A DNA stretch of 12,295 bases from an uncultured Eubacteriales bacterium. Its GTDB lineage: Bacteria; Bacillota; Clostridia; Oscillospirales; Butyricicoccaceae. Where the stretch lies: positions 1-12,295 of the forward strand of contig CAJUGU010000119.1 in the NCBI GenBank assembly GCA_910586105.1. The letters run 5' to 3'. Positions 5,732-12,154 of this stretch are shown here, piece after piece. The notes below the pieces were generated by a model. That model did no database searches and had not been told where the DNA came from. It saw nothing but the letters and a program-made list of their open reading frames with translations. The stretch's first letter is position 1. Every line of letters begins with the position of its first letter. The position numbers and the translations under genes were made by a program.

Positions 5732-8203
5732 TTAGACCTCCGCCACTGCTTCAACAGCCTGCAAAGCGAGCTTGCCGTCCCGCTCATCCAGCGTGACAGA
5801 TTGCCCCTTCCGGATCTCGCCCTTCAGGAACGCCTCCGCGACCAGGTCTTCGACCTGCGACTGGATCGCCCGCCGCAGCGGGCGCGCGCCATAGACCGGG
5901 TCAAAGCCCGCCTTCGCCAAGTGCGTCTTGGCGCCGTCTGTCCAGTGCAGCTCTACCTCCATGTCTGTCATGCGGCTTGCAACGCCTTTGAGCATTCCAT
6001 CCGCAATTTGGGCGATCTCGTCTTCGGTCAGCCGGTTGAATACGATAATATCATCGATCCGGTTCAGGAATTCCGGACGGAATACCGTCTTCAGTTCGCC
6101 CGTGACCTCTTCCTTGATACGCTCGAACGTCTGCGTTTCGTCCGCTTCGCCGCCAAAGCCCAGCGTCTTACGCGCCTTGCCCGTGATCTTTTGCGCGCCA
6201 ATGTTGGACGTCATGATAATGACCGTGTTCTTGAAATCGATCTTCCGCCCCTGATTGTCGGTCAGCAGGCCGTCCTCCAAAATCTGCAGCAGAATGTTGA
6301 ATACGTCCGGGTGCGCCTTTTCAATCTCGTCAAACAGGATCACCGAGTATGGGTGGCGGCGTACCTTTTCCGAAAGCTGCCCGCCTTCGTCATAGCCGAC
6401 ATACCCCGGAGGCGAACCGATCAGCTTGGAAACGCTGTGCTTCTCCATATATTCCGACATGTCAACGCGCACCATCGCGTTTTCATCCCCAAATAAGGCT
6501 TCCGCCAACGTCTTGCAAAGCTCGGTCTTGCCGACGCCCGTCGGCCCAAGGAAGATGAACGAGCCGATCGGCCGCTTGGGGTCGCGCAGCCCGATCCGCC
6601 CCCGCCGGATCGCCTTCGATACCGCCGTCACCGCCTCGTCCTGCCCGATCACCCGCGCATGCAGCGTGTCTTCCAGCCGCAGCAGCCGCTCGCCTTCGTC
6701 CTCCGTCAGCCGCGCCGCCGGGATGCCCGTCCATCCCGCAATCACCGCCGCAATGTCGTCCTCCGACACCGCCCCGCTGACCTTTGATTGCGATTCCTGC
6801 CACTCCTTCCGCCGCGCTTCGATCTCCGCCTTCTTCTCGTTTTCTTCGTCGCGCAGCCGCGCGGCGCCCTCATAATCCTGGTTCTTGACCGCTTCCTCCT
6901 TGCGCGCCGCAAGCGCCGTCAGCGCATCCTCCAGCTGCTTCACATCCAGCGGAGCCGTCTGGTTTTGCATCCGCACCCGCGAACACGCTTCGTCGATCAG
7001 GTCGATCGCCTTATCCGGCAGCTGCCGCCCCGATACATACCGCACCGACAGCCGCACCGCCGTTTCGATCGCATCGTCCGAGATCTTGATCCGGTGGTGC
7101 GCTTCGTACCGGTCGCGCAGCCCCTTCAGGATCTGCACCGCGTCCTCCGGCGTCGGCTCGCCCACCGTCACCGGCTGGAACCGGCGTTCCAGCGCCGAAT
7201 CCTTTTCGATATGCTTGCGGTATTCGTCCAGCGTCGTCGCGCCGATCACCTGGATCTCGCCGCGCGCCAGCGCCGGCTTCAGGATATTCGCCGCGTCGAC
7301 CGCGCCTTCCGCCGCGCCCGCGCCCACGATCATATGCAGCTCGTCGATGAACAGGATCACGTCCTTTGCCTTTTGCAGCTCCTCCAGCACGCCCTTGATC
7401 CGTTCCTCAAATTCGCCGCGGTATTTGGTGCCTGCGATCATGCCCGTCAGGTCGAGCGCGACCAGCCGCTTGCCCTTGAGGTTTTCCGGCACGTCGCCCG
7501 CCGCGATCTTCTGCGCAAGCCCTTCCGCGACCGCCGTCTTACCGACGCCGGGGTCGCCGACCAGCGCCGGATTGTTTTTCGTCCGGCGGCTCAGGATCTG
7601 GATCACCCGCTGGATCTCCTCCGCGCGCCCGATCACCGGGTCGAGCTGGCCCTTTTTCGCCGCCGCCGTCAGATCCTTGCCGAACTGTTCGAGCGCGCGC
7701 CCGAGCTTTCCGCTCCGGCGGGGTTCGCCGCCCACCGTCTGCACGTCGTCCTCCGGCGCAGGCGCCGCCCCGACCGCGTCGGTCAATGCTTCAAACACCT
7801 TCTGCGGCGGCGCGCCCAGCTTTTCCAGGATCGCAAGCGCAACGTTCTGCCCCTCGCGCAGCAGCCCGTAAAGCAGGTGCTCCGTGCCCACATAGCCGTT
7901 GCCCATTTGGGCGGCGGACGCGAACGCCAGTTCAATGATCCGTTTCGTGCGCGGGGTCATGCCTTGCGGCGCGTTCGGGTCGGGCGCGCCCTTCCCGGCG
8001 ACCTCCTCGATCGCCTGCTCGATCTTTTCCGCCGTCACGCCGCATTCGTCCAGCACCCGGGCCGCGACGCCCCCCGCTTCCTTGACCAGCCCCGCAAGCA
8101 CATGCTCGGAACCAATATAGCTGTGCCCAAACGCGCCTGCGGTCTCCTGCGCCAGTTCCAGCACCCGCTCCGCGCGCTGTGTGAATCGATTTTGATGGAA
8201 CAT
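5732..8203 (-). CDS. clpC: ATP-dependent Clp protease ATP-binding subunit ClpC
   Basis: This 823-residue AAA+ unfoldase feeds marked and misfolded proteins to ClpP. It has two N-domain repeats (about 1-75 and 80-150) with Glu33 and Glu108 (GSEH, GTEH), matching the B. subtilis glutamates that bind phosphoarginine. AAA-1 has Walker A GDPGVGKT (216-223) and Walker B VILFIDE (282-288). The middle domain contains a UVR motif (about 425-460), the McsA/McsB docking region. AAA-2 has Walker A GPTGVGKT (553-560) and Walker B VILFDE (621-626). The ClpP-contact loop is LGF at 681-683, followed by the C-terminal small domain. Length matches the family. The ATG at 8203 follows a GGAGG at 8219-8215. It is the last gene of the ctsR operon, 133 bases after mcsB, so some independent control of its translation or mRNA is possible. 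All key residues are intact. Confidence 0.97.
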   Translation of the reverse strand: MFHQNRFTQRAERVLELAQETAGAFGHSYIGSEHVLAGLVKEAGGVAARVLDECGVTAEKIEQAIEEVAGKGAPDPNAPQGMTPRTKRIIELAFASAAQMGNGYVGTEHLLYGLLREGQNVALAILEKLGAPPQKVFEALTDAVGAAPAPEDDVQTVGGEPRRSGKLGRALEQFGKDLTAAAKKGQLDPVIGRAEEIQRVIQILSRRTKNNPALVGDPGVGKTAVAEGLAQKIAAGDVPENLKGKRLVALDLTGMIAGTKYRGEFEERIKGVLEELQKAKDVILFIDELHMIVGAGAAEGAVDAANILKPALARGEIQVIGATTLDEYRKHIEKDSALERRFQPVTVGEPTPEDAVQILKGLRDRYEAHHRIKISDDAIETAVRLSVRYVSGRQLPDKAIDLIDEACSRVRMQNQTAPLDVKQLEDALTALAARKEEAVKNQDYEGAARLRDEENEKKAEIEARRKEWQESQSKVSGAVSEDDIAAVIAGWTGIPAARLTEDEGERLLRLEDTLHARVIGQDEAVTAVSKAIRRGRIGLRDPKRPIGSFIFLGPTGVGKTELCKTLAEALFGDENAMVRVDMSEYMEKHSVSKLIGSPPGYVGYDEGGQLSEKVRRHPYSVILFDEIEKAHPDVFNILLQILEDGLLTDNQGRKIDFKNTVIIMTSNIGAQKITGKARKTLGFGGEADETQTFERIKEEVTGELKTVFRPEFLNRIDDIIVFNRLTEDEIAQIADGMLKGVASRMTDMEVELHWTDGAKTHLAKAGFDPVYGARPLRRAIQSQVEDLVAEAFLKGEIRKGQSVTLDERDGKLALQAVEAVAEV

Positions 8204-8225
8204 ACTGTATTACACCTCCAATATT

Positions 8226-8264
8226 GGGCGCTTTGCGCCCTCCCGGGAACGTACCGTTCCCGGG
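8226..8264. repeat. Two perfect hairpins just upstream of the clpC RBS
   Basis: GGGCGC (8226-8231) pairs with GCGCCC (8235-8240) around TTT, and CCCGGGAACG (8242-8251) pairs with CGTTCCCGGG (8255-8264) around TAC. The first ends 6 bases before the clpC Shine-Dalgarno. Neither is followed by a T-run on minus, so they are not ordinary terminators; they may act in mRNA processing or stability. Confidence 0.75.
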
Positions 8265-8293
8265 GCACTTTGTTGTTTTTCTGTCGTTTTGCC

Positions 8294-8334
8294 AAGGGCG
8301 CCGATGCCCTTGCCGCGTTCCGGATCGTGTCCGG
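8294..8334. repeat. Two short hairpins after mcsB
   Basis: AAGGGC (8294-8299) pairs with GCCCTT (8306-8311), and CCGGA (8320-8324) with TCCGG (8330-8334). They follow the mcsB stop directly and are weaker than the pair at 8226-8264. Confidence 0.5.
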
Positions 8335-8336
8335 GG

Positions 8337-9344
8337 TCACTCCAACACTTCCAGCTTTTCCACAAGGGCGCGCAGGAAGGACGCGCGCTTTACGTCGCGC
8401 TCGCCTGCCGCCCCACCCAGCAGCACCGGCCGGACTGCCTGCTGCGCCGCCATCGCCTCTTGGGAGGGCAAGCCCTTCAGGTACCCCATTTGCAGCCCGA
8501 TCAGCACGTAGGAAAGACAATCGAGCGCTTCCGTGGTATCGATCCGGCGCGCCGTTTTCAGCGTGCCCGCCGCCCGGCAGACCTTATCGGAAAGCCCGAT
8601 CTCGTCCCGGGTGCGCAGCTGTTCGCGCGCCTTCTTTTCGGCCTCGATCACACCGGTCGAGGCGTCGATCAGCTTGTCAATGATCGCATCCTCGGACAGC
8701 CCCAGCGTGATCTGGTTGGAAAGCTGGAAGAACGCCCCCGTCGCTTCGGAGCCTTCGCCATAAGCCCCGCGCACGGTAAAGCCCTGGCGGCCCGCCCAGC
8801 TCATCATCTGCGAAAGCCCGCCGCTTGCCGCCATGACCGGCAGGTGCAGCATCACCGACGCGCGCAGCCCCGTGCCCAGGTTACTGGGGCAGGCGGTCAG
8901 GTAGCCGAGCTTTTCATCGTAATCCATAGGGATCTGGCCTTCCAGCAGCGCAGCCAGCCGCCGCGCAGTCTCCATGCACTCCCGCGGGCAAAGCCCCGTC
9001 CCCAGCACCTGGAGCCGGATATGGTCTTCCTCGCCGATCATGATCGCCGCGCCGCCGTCGTTCGAGGCGATCAGATAGCCGCCCTTCCGCGCGAGGTCGG
9101 GGGAAATCAGATGCTTTTCGACCAGCGCCGCAGCCTCCCGGCTCCCCGCGCGGATCTCGGTCATTTTGAATTCGGAAGCGATCGCAGGCGCGGTTTGCAG
9201 CGCCGACCAGACGCGGTCGGCGATCTCCTTATATTCGCCCATGCCCAGCCCACGGTAAGTATACCCATGGACATTGCGCGCCAAACGGACGCGCGTCGTC
9301 GCGACCAGATCGGTGAAACCGCCCTTTTGTGTGAATGCGCTCAT
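8337..9344 (-). CDS. mcsB: Protein-arginine kinase McsB
   Basis: This 335-residue phosphagen-kinase-fold enzyme phosphorylates arginines on CtsR and on damaged proteins, marking them for ClpC-ClpP. Visible family features are TRVRLARN (residues 17-24), the EEDHIR segment (105-110), the catalytic-site CPSNLGTGLR (Cys152 to Arg161) and, near the end, RDVKRA (316-321), matching the RDxxRA motif that binds phosphoarginine allosterically in other McsB proteins. It is slightly shorter than B. subtilis McsB (363). The ATG at 9344 overlaps the mcsA stop as ATGA and has GGAGGGAG just upstream, inside mcsA, so translational coupling is likely. McsB needs McsA as activator, which fits the overlap. No catalytic residue appears lost. 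Confidence 0.97.
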   Translation of the reverse strand: MSAFTQKGGFTDLVATTRVRLARNVHGYTYRGLGMGEYKEIADRVWSALQTAPAIASEFKMTEIRAGSREAAALVEKHLISPDLARKGGYLIASNDGGAAIMIGEEDHIRLQVLGTGLCPRECMETARRLAALLEGQIPMDYDEKLGYLTACPSNLGTGLRASVMLHLPVMAASGGLSQMMSWAGRQGFTVRGAYGEGSEATGAFFQLSNQITLGLSEDAIIDKLIDASTGVIEAEKKAREQLRTRDEIGLSDKVCRAAGTLKTARRIDTTEALDCLSYVLIGLQMGYLKGLPSQEAMAAQQAVRPVLLGGAAGERDVKRASFLRALVEKLEVLE

Positions 9345-9820
9345 TGCTCTCCCTCCAATCTGCGGATCTCGTCGCGCAGCCGCGCGGCTTCCTCATAGGC
9401 TTCCGACGCGATCGCGTCGCTGAGCTTGGCGCGCAGCGCGGCGACCGGGTCGGCCTGTTCCTGCGCCTGTGCAGGCGCTGTACCGACGTGTGCGGCGGAG
9501 CCGTGCAGTTTCTGGATATACGGCGTCAGGATATCGGCAAAATTCCGATAGCAGTCGGCGCAGCCCGCGCGGGCCGTGCGGCGCAGTTCGCTTTCGGTCA
9601 TGCCGCAGGTACGGCAGCGCCGTCCGCCGCCAAGCCCCGGCTGCAAGACCGCGCCGTCGCCCCAGAACGATTGGAAGGTGGGGGAAAAGCCCAGCCCGCC
9701 AAAGCCTCCGGTCAGCTTCTGCGCACAGGCGGAGCAAAGGTGCATTTCACTGACCTGCCCGTTGACATTTTGTTTATAATAAGTGGTGGCTTCGTTTACG
9801 CCACAATGTTGACACAACAT
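9341..9820 (-). CDS. mcsA: McsA, zinc-binding activator of McsB
   Basis: This 159-residue protein activates the McsB arginine kinase and modulates CtsR. Four CxxC pairs are visible: Cys3-Cys6, Cys29-Cys32, Cys69-Cys72 and Cys87-Cys90, the expected two zinc-binding modules. A C-terminal UVR motif (about 121-156, with YEEAARLRDEIRRLE) matches the interaction motif also seen in ClpC. I chose the ATG at 9820 because the first zinc motif begins at residue 3 and an AGGAG lies upstream; an in-frame extension to 10147 would overlap ctsR and cover the hairpin-rich spacer. It is shorter than B. subtilis McsA (185), mainly in the linkers. Its stop overlaps the mcsB start. The upstream gap of 301 bases to ctsR is unusual for this operon. 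Confidence 0.94.
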   Translation of the reverse strand: MLCQHCGVNEATTYYKQNVNGQVSEMHLCSACAQKLTGGFGGLGFSPTFQSFWGDGAVLQPGLGGGRRCRTCGMTESELRRTARAGCADCYRNFADILTPYIQKLHGSAAHVGTAPAQAQEQADPVAALRAKLSDAIASEAYEEAARLRDEIRRLEGEQ

Positions 9821-9967
9821 ATTCCAATTCGCTCCTCTCAGGATGATTTTGATCGTTTGGATGGATCCGGACACGGCTTCGGCCTCACGCCGCAGGCCAA
9901 AGCCGTTTTTTCCGCACGCCGCGTCCAGCGGCAGGCGTCGAACCACCGTCGGAAAGCCCTGTCCATA

Positions 9968-9989
9968 GGGGATCCCGGACGGGATCCCC
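9968..9989. repeat. Perfect hairpin in the ctsR-mcsA spacer
   Basis: GGGGATCCC (9968-9976) pairs with GGGATCCCC (9981-9989) around GGAC. It has the same compact architecture as the hairpins before clpC and after clpC. Confidence 0.75.
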
Positions 9990-10072
9990 CGCCCCGGCTG
10001 TGGGACAACCTGTCGAAACGGCAAGACCGGCACGCACCGGGATCTTCCGCCCCGGCTACGGGAAAGCCCGTC
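9983..10072. repeat. Imperfect 32-base direct repeat pair
   Basis: Bases 9983-10014 and 10041-10072 agree at 25 of 32 positions without gaps and share the exact 11-mer CCGCCCCGGCT. The second copy also forms a hairpin: CCCCGGC (10050-10056) with GCCGGGG (10075-10081), and ACGGG (10058-10062) with CCCGT (10067-10071). It looks like a local duplication that has diverged. Confidence 0.55.
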
Positions 10073-10121
10073 CCGCCGGGGGCCCTTGCGATGGGGTGAT
10101 CCGTCCCCGGGGCAGTTCCGG

Positions 10122-10568
10122 CTAAGTGGTGATGCCCATGACCGCACAGCGGTAGATCGACGCCCGGATCCCGTCGCGGTATTCCGGCGGAAGTTCCCCC
10201 AGCGCGCCGTCCGAGCAGGCCGACATCAGCAACTGCCCCTCGCGCGGAGCCAGCAGCCCCGCCGAGACCAGCGCCTGCGTCAGCCGTGCAGCTTCCTTCT
10301 GGCTCAGCCGTCCGCCGACCGCGCGGCCTGCTTCCAGCAGCATCCGCTGCTTGTCGTCCATGACCCGCACGATGCGGATGAACCCGCCGCCGCCGCGTCG
10401 GCTTTCGACGAAATATCCGTTTTCCGGGGAAAACCGCGTTTCAATCACATAATTGATCTGGCTTGGCACGCAGGAAAACCGGTCGGCCAGCACCTTGCGC
10501 GACAGCTCGGCGACGCCGCCGCCATCCGAAAGCATCTCCGTGATGCATTGCGCGATCAGGTCGCTCAT
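10122..10568 (-). CDS. ctsR: Class III heat-shock repressor CtsR
   Basis: This 148-residue dimeric DNA-binding repressor controls clp genes. The winged helix-turn-helix covers the first ~70 residues, with the hallmark FSCVPSQINYVIETRF and the glycine-rich wing ESRRGGGGFIRI, whose arginine senses heat and contacts the operator in other Firmicutes. The C-terminal helical half (about 75-148) matches the region used for dimerisation and McsB/Clp recognition. The ATG at 10568 has AAGGAG seven bases upstream; an in-frame GTG at 10574 is the alternative and would add two residues, but sits only one base from that RBS. It is the first gene of the operon, and its promoter is bracketed by two tandem-heptad operators, which implies autorepression. 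Confidence 0.96.
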   Translation of the reverse strand: MSDLIAQCITEMLSDGGGVAELSRKVLADRFSCVPSQINYVIETRFSPENGYFVESRRGGGGFIRIVRVMDDKQRMLLEAGRAVGGRLSQKEAARLTQALVSAGLLAPREGQLLMSACSDGALGELPPEYRDGIRASIYRCAVMGITT

Positions 10569-10625
10569 TTTCACGCTCCTTCAGCTCCTTTCCGTGCGTA
10601 GGGGCACCGGCGTGGGGCCCTTAGC

Positions 10626-10642
10626 TCTGACTTTTCCTGACT
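10626..10642 (-). promoter_or_regulatory. CtsR operator, promoter-distal (over the transcription start)
   Basis: On minus it reads AGTCAGG, AAA, AGTCAGA: two direct heptads with the 3-base spacer typical of CtsR boxes (consensus GGTCAAA-N3-GGTCAAA). It covers the expected start of transcription. Confidence 0.82.
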
Positions 10643-10651
10643 TTTGATCTT

Positions 10652-10679
10652 ATTATACCACGCCGCAAAAAAATTGCAA
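10652..10679 (-). promoter_or_regulatory. ctsR operon promoter
   Basis: On minus, -35 TTGCAA (10679-10674), a 16-base spacer and a perfect -10 TATAAT (10657-10652). This is a vegetative (SigA-type) promoter lying exactly between two CtsR boxes. Confidence 0.88.
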
Positions 10680-10687
10680 GCATTTTC

Positions 10688-10704
10688 TTTGACCTTTCCT
10701 GACC
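10688..10704 (-). promoter_or_regulatory. CtsR operator, upstream of the -35 box
   Basis: On minus it reads GGTCAGG, AAA, GGTCAAA. The second heptad matches the consensus exactly and the spacer is 3 bases. It ends 9 bases before the -35 hexamer. Confidence 0.88.
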
Positions 10705-10861
10705 ATTCCGCAGCCGCCAGCCGCGATTATCTCCCTGATTCTATTGTATCCGGATCCGCACGCAAAATATCTCGATTTTTCGCCGTTTTCCAAAAACTTG
10801 CTGGCGGGATGGTAGAAAACGCCCGAGAAAAGTTAGTCAGAGCTAATATTCGCGAAAACAC

Positions 10862-10890
10862 TTGTAATTTTCGGAGGTTGCTGGTACAAT
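10862..10890 (+). promoter_or_regulatory. Ferredoxin gene promoter
   Basis: -35 TTGTAA (10862-10867), 17-base spacer, -10 TACAAT (10885-10890) preceded by TGG as an extended -10. The ferredoxin RBS AGGAGGTG follows at 10910-10917. Confidence 0.8.
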
Positions 10891-10924
10891 GTGTATTGAT
10901 AAAACACAACAGGAGGTGCTACTC

Positions 10925-11095
10925 ATGGCACATGTAATTAGTTCTGCTTGCATCAGCTGCGGTTCTTGCGAGTCCGAGTGCCCGGTGGGCGCGATTTCCC
11001 AGGGCGATTCCCAGTTCCAGATCAATCCGGACGTGTGCGTAGACTGCGGCGCGTGCGCTGGCGGCTGCCCCGTAGGCGCGATCGCTCAGGGCTAA
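10925..11095 (+). CDS. 2[4Fe-4S] ferredoxin, clostridial type
   Basis: This 56-residue soluble electron carrier binds two [4Fe-4S] clusters. The eight ligands are in two CxxCxxCxxxCP motifs: Cys9, 12, 15, 19 and Cys38, 41, 44, 48. Size and spacing are those of the small ferredoxins that serve pyruvate:ferredoxin oxidoreductase and hydrogenases in fermentative anaerobes. The ATG at 10925 has AGGAGGTG seven bases upstream. Its own promoter and a strong terminator make it monocistronic, and it diverges from the ctsR operon. Specific redox partners cannot be told from this window. It supports a strictly anaerobic host. Confidence 0.96.
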   Translation: MAHVISSACISCGSCESECPVGAISQGDSQFQINPDVCVDCGACAGGCPVGAIAQG

Positions 11096-11120
11096 GCCTT
11101 GAAGGCTGCTCGGTAAAAAG

Positions 11121-11149
11121 AGACCTGCTGAGAATGCGGGTCTTTTTTT
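11121..11149 (+). terminator. Ferredoxin gene terminator
   Basis: AGACCTGC (11121-11128) pairs with GCGGGTCT (11136-11143, one G-U) and runs into seven T (11143-11149), 25 bases after the stop codon. Confidence 0.92.
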
Positions 11150-11177
11150 CTGCCCTCAGCGCGGGCTGCAAAATCTG

Positions 11178-11208
11178 TTGTGGACTCGGAACAAACCAGT
11201 GGTATAAT
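11178..11208 (+). promoter_or_regulatory. Possible orphan promoter with extended -10
   Basis: A perfect TATAAT (11203-11208) is preceded by TGG, an extended -10. The best -35 candidate, TTGTGG (11178-11183), is 19 bases away and weak. No gene follows within 200 bases, but a terminator-like hairpin does. Confidence 0.5.
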
Positions 11209-11214
11209 ATCTTA

Positions 11215-11303
11215 TCGAGGCTGATTGGTAATCAAAAGAGATATATTTTCAAAAAAATCACTATTAAAAAACCTTGTATCTATTGCGACACAAGGTTTTT
11301 CTG
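11215..11303 (+). ncRNA. Candidate small RNA between ferredoxin and integrase remnant
   Basis: A transcript from the TATAAT at 11203 would begin near 11215 and end at the hairpin and T-run at 11266-11300, about 85-90 bases. It contains a small hairpin GATT-GGT-AATC (11223-11233), then an A-rich single-stranded stretch, then the terminal stem. No known RNA family is recognised. It may instead be a leftover leader of the mobile element. Low confidence. Confidence 0.3.
11266..11300 (+). terminator. Terminator-like hairpin
   Basis: ACCTTGT (11271-11277) pairs with ACAAGGT (11290-11296), extended by A-T pairs between the A-run at 11266-11270 and the T-run up to 11300, with a 12-base loop. The flanking A and T runs allow function on both strands. 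Confidence 0.65.
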
Positions 11304-11417
11304 TTTTGACGAACGGCTAAACTTCATTACTTGATTTTTGCTTGACTGCCGCTAATCTCCATGTTCGTATTGAGAAAAAATCTTTATTTGATTTTTTAAC
11401 TATGAGGGGGTGCAGGC

Positions 11418-11912
11418 ATGGCAAAGCAAAGATTAAAGACAAAACTGACACGGGAAGAAGTCAATAACCAGTATGTAAATTCCATCTTTAAGGAATTTAT
11501 AGCGGAAAAGAAAGCATTAGGCAGAGAGGCAGACACGCTAAAGGCGTATTAAGTGACGTTCAATGAATTTTATAAATACTTTGGAGAGCGTGCAGAGGAA
11601 ACAGGCGATACTGTAGCGTCAATGTTCATTGAATGGACAAACGACATGAAAGACCGTGGCTTGCGTCCTGCTACAATCAATCATCACTTAATGGGTATGC
11701 GTACCTTCATGTATTGGTGCATGGACGAGGAAAGACAATACATAGACCGCTTTAAGATTAGGCTTGTTAAGGTACAAGAGGAAATGCCGAAAGACTACAC
11801 ATCAGAAGAAATTTACGCAGACACAGCCAGAGACAGGTTTATTGAGTTCAACCCGTTAGAGAACATAGGGAGAACCACCACAAAGAAAACGCTAAGACCG
11901 AAAGGCGATTGA
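11418..11912 (+). pseudogene. Tyrosine recombinase/integrase remnant, stop codon plus internal deletion
   Basis: The ATG at 11418 follows GAGGGGG (11404-11410). The frame gives 44 residues (MAKQRLKTKLTREEV... to TLKAY), then TAA at 11550-11552, then continues in the same frame for 119 more codons from GTG 11553. Across the stop it reads as one SAM-like core-binding domain of a phage/ICE-type tyrosine integrase (FIAEKKALGREADTLKAY, then VTFNEFYKYFGE, then RPATINHHLMGMRTFMYWC, then YTSEEI). After YTSEEI (about 11805-11820) it jumps to ARDRFIEFNPLENI, which resembles the extreme C-terminus of such enzymes. The whole catalytic domain, with the R-H-R residues and Tyr, is missing, while the frame is kept. 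The gene is AT-rich compared with the clp and tre genes, a sign of acquired DNA. It cannot be an active recombinase; the GTG-started 119-residue part might still be translated. Confidence 0.85.
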
Positions 11913-11922
11913 ATACGGCACA

Positions 11923-11959
11923 GGGAGGGGGCGGCAATTAAGCCGCTCCCCCTCTTTTT
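11923..11959 (+). terminator. Terminator after the integrase remnant
   Basis: A long GC stem (11923-11935 with 11942-11954, one G-U and one A-C mismatch, AATTAA plus A in the loop) is followed by TTTTT at 11955-11959. It begins 11 bases after the remnant's stop codon. Confidence 0.9.
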
Positions 11960-11994
11960 ATCCACCGCCGCCGCTGGGCGGCTTCCGAGGCCCT

Positions 11995-12123
11995 CTAAGG
12001 GGCTTTTGCGTGTTTGGAGGCCGGGACATGGGCGAGACCCTGACGGGGCTCTATGGGCCTCCTATAGTGCTTTGTTGTCCAGTTCCCGAAAGGTCCTGTC
12101 TTGCGCTCTTTCTTTTCTGCCAT
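11995..12123 (-). CDS. Unrecognised 42-residue basic protein
   Basis: This frame starts with ATG at 12123 and ends with TAG at 11995-11997. The product begins MAEKKERKTGPFGNW, is rich in Lys, Arg, His and Pro, has no membrane segment, signal peptide or Cys, and I recognise no family. It is supported by a very good RBS (AAGGAGG, 8 bases upstream) and a consensus promoter (TTGACA, 17, TACACT) at 12155-12183. It converges on the integrase remnant; a small hairpin at 11967-11982 follows its stop. It may be a complete small DNA- or RNA-binding protein of the mobile element, or the start of a longer gene cut by the deletion that damaged the integrase. The signals argue that it is expressed; the function is unknown. 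Confidence 0.6.
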   Translation of the reverse strand: MAEKKERKTGPFGNWTTKHYRRPIEPRQGLAHVPASKHAKAP

Positions 12124-12154
12124 ATTCGCCGCCTCCTTGTTGTAATATGGATAT

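Larger units (their letters stand above)
9821..10121. other. Gene-free, hairpin-rich spacer between ctsR and mcsA
   Basis: No gene with an RBS is visible. The spacer holds a perfect hairpin at 9968-9989, an imperfect direct repeat (9983-10014 and 10041-10072), a large two-part hairpin at 10050-10081 and the palindrome CCCCGGGG at 10105-10112. I see no promoter matching consensus ahead of mcsA and no T-tailed terminator on minus, so read-through from ctsR is the simplest reading. Confidence 0.6.

Noticed and set aside
6788..8683. A 631-codon open frame on plus, antisense to clpC and mcsB
   Set aside because: It lies opposite intact, motif-rich clpC, has no RBS and a very Arg/Leu/Pro-rich composition typical of the shadow frame of GC-rich genes.
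9745..9775. Heptad-like GTCA words inside mcsA as an internal CtsR site
   Set aside because: The spacing is wrong and the words are explained by the coding sequence (NVNGQVSEMH).
9821..10147. Upstream extension of mcsA
   Set aside because: The extension overlaps the end of ctsR and translates the hairpin spacer into low-complexity sequence; the ATG at 9820 starts directly before the first zinc motif.
10825..10846. CtsR box upstream of the ferredoxin gene
   Set aside because: Only one heptad (AGTCAGA) is present; the bases where a second should be, 3 away on either side, do not match.
10644..10937. A 97-codon frame on plus across the ctsR/ferredoxin intergenic region
   Set aside because: It overlaps the ctsR promoter and the ferredoxin start, has no RBS, and its product shows no recognisable features.
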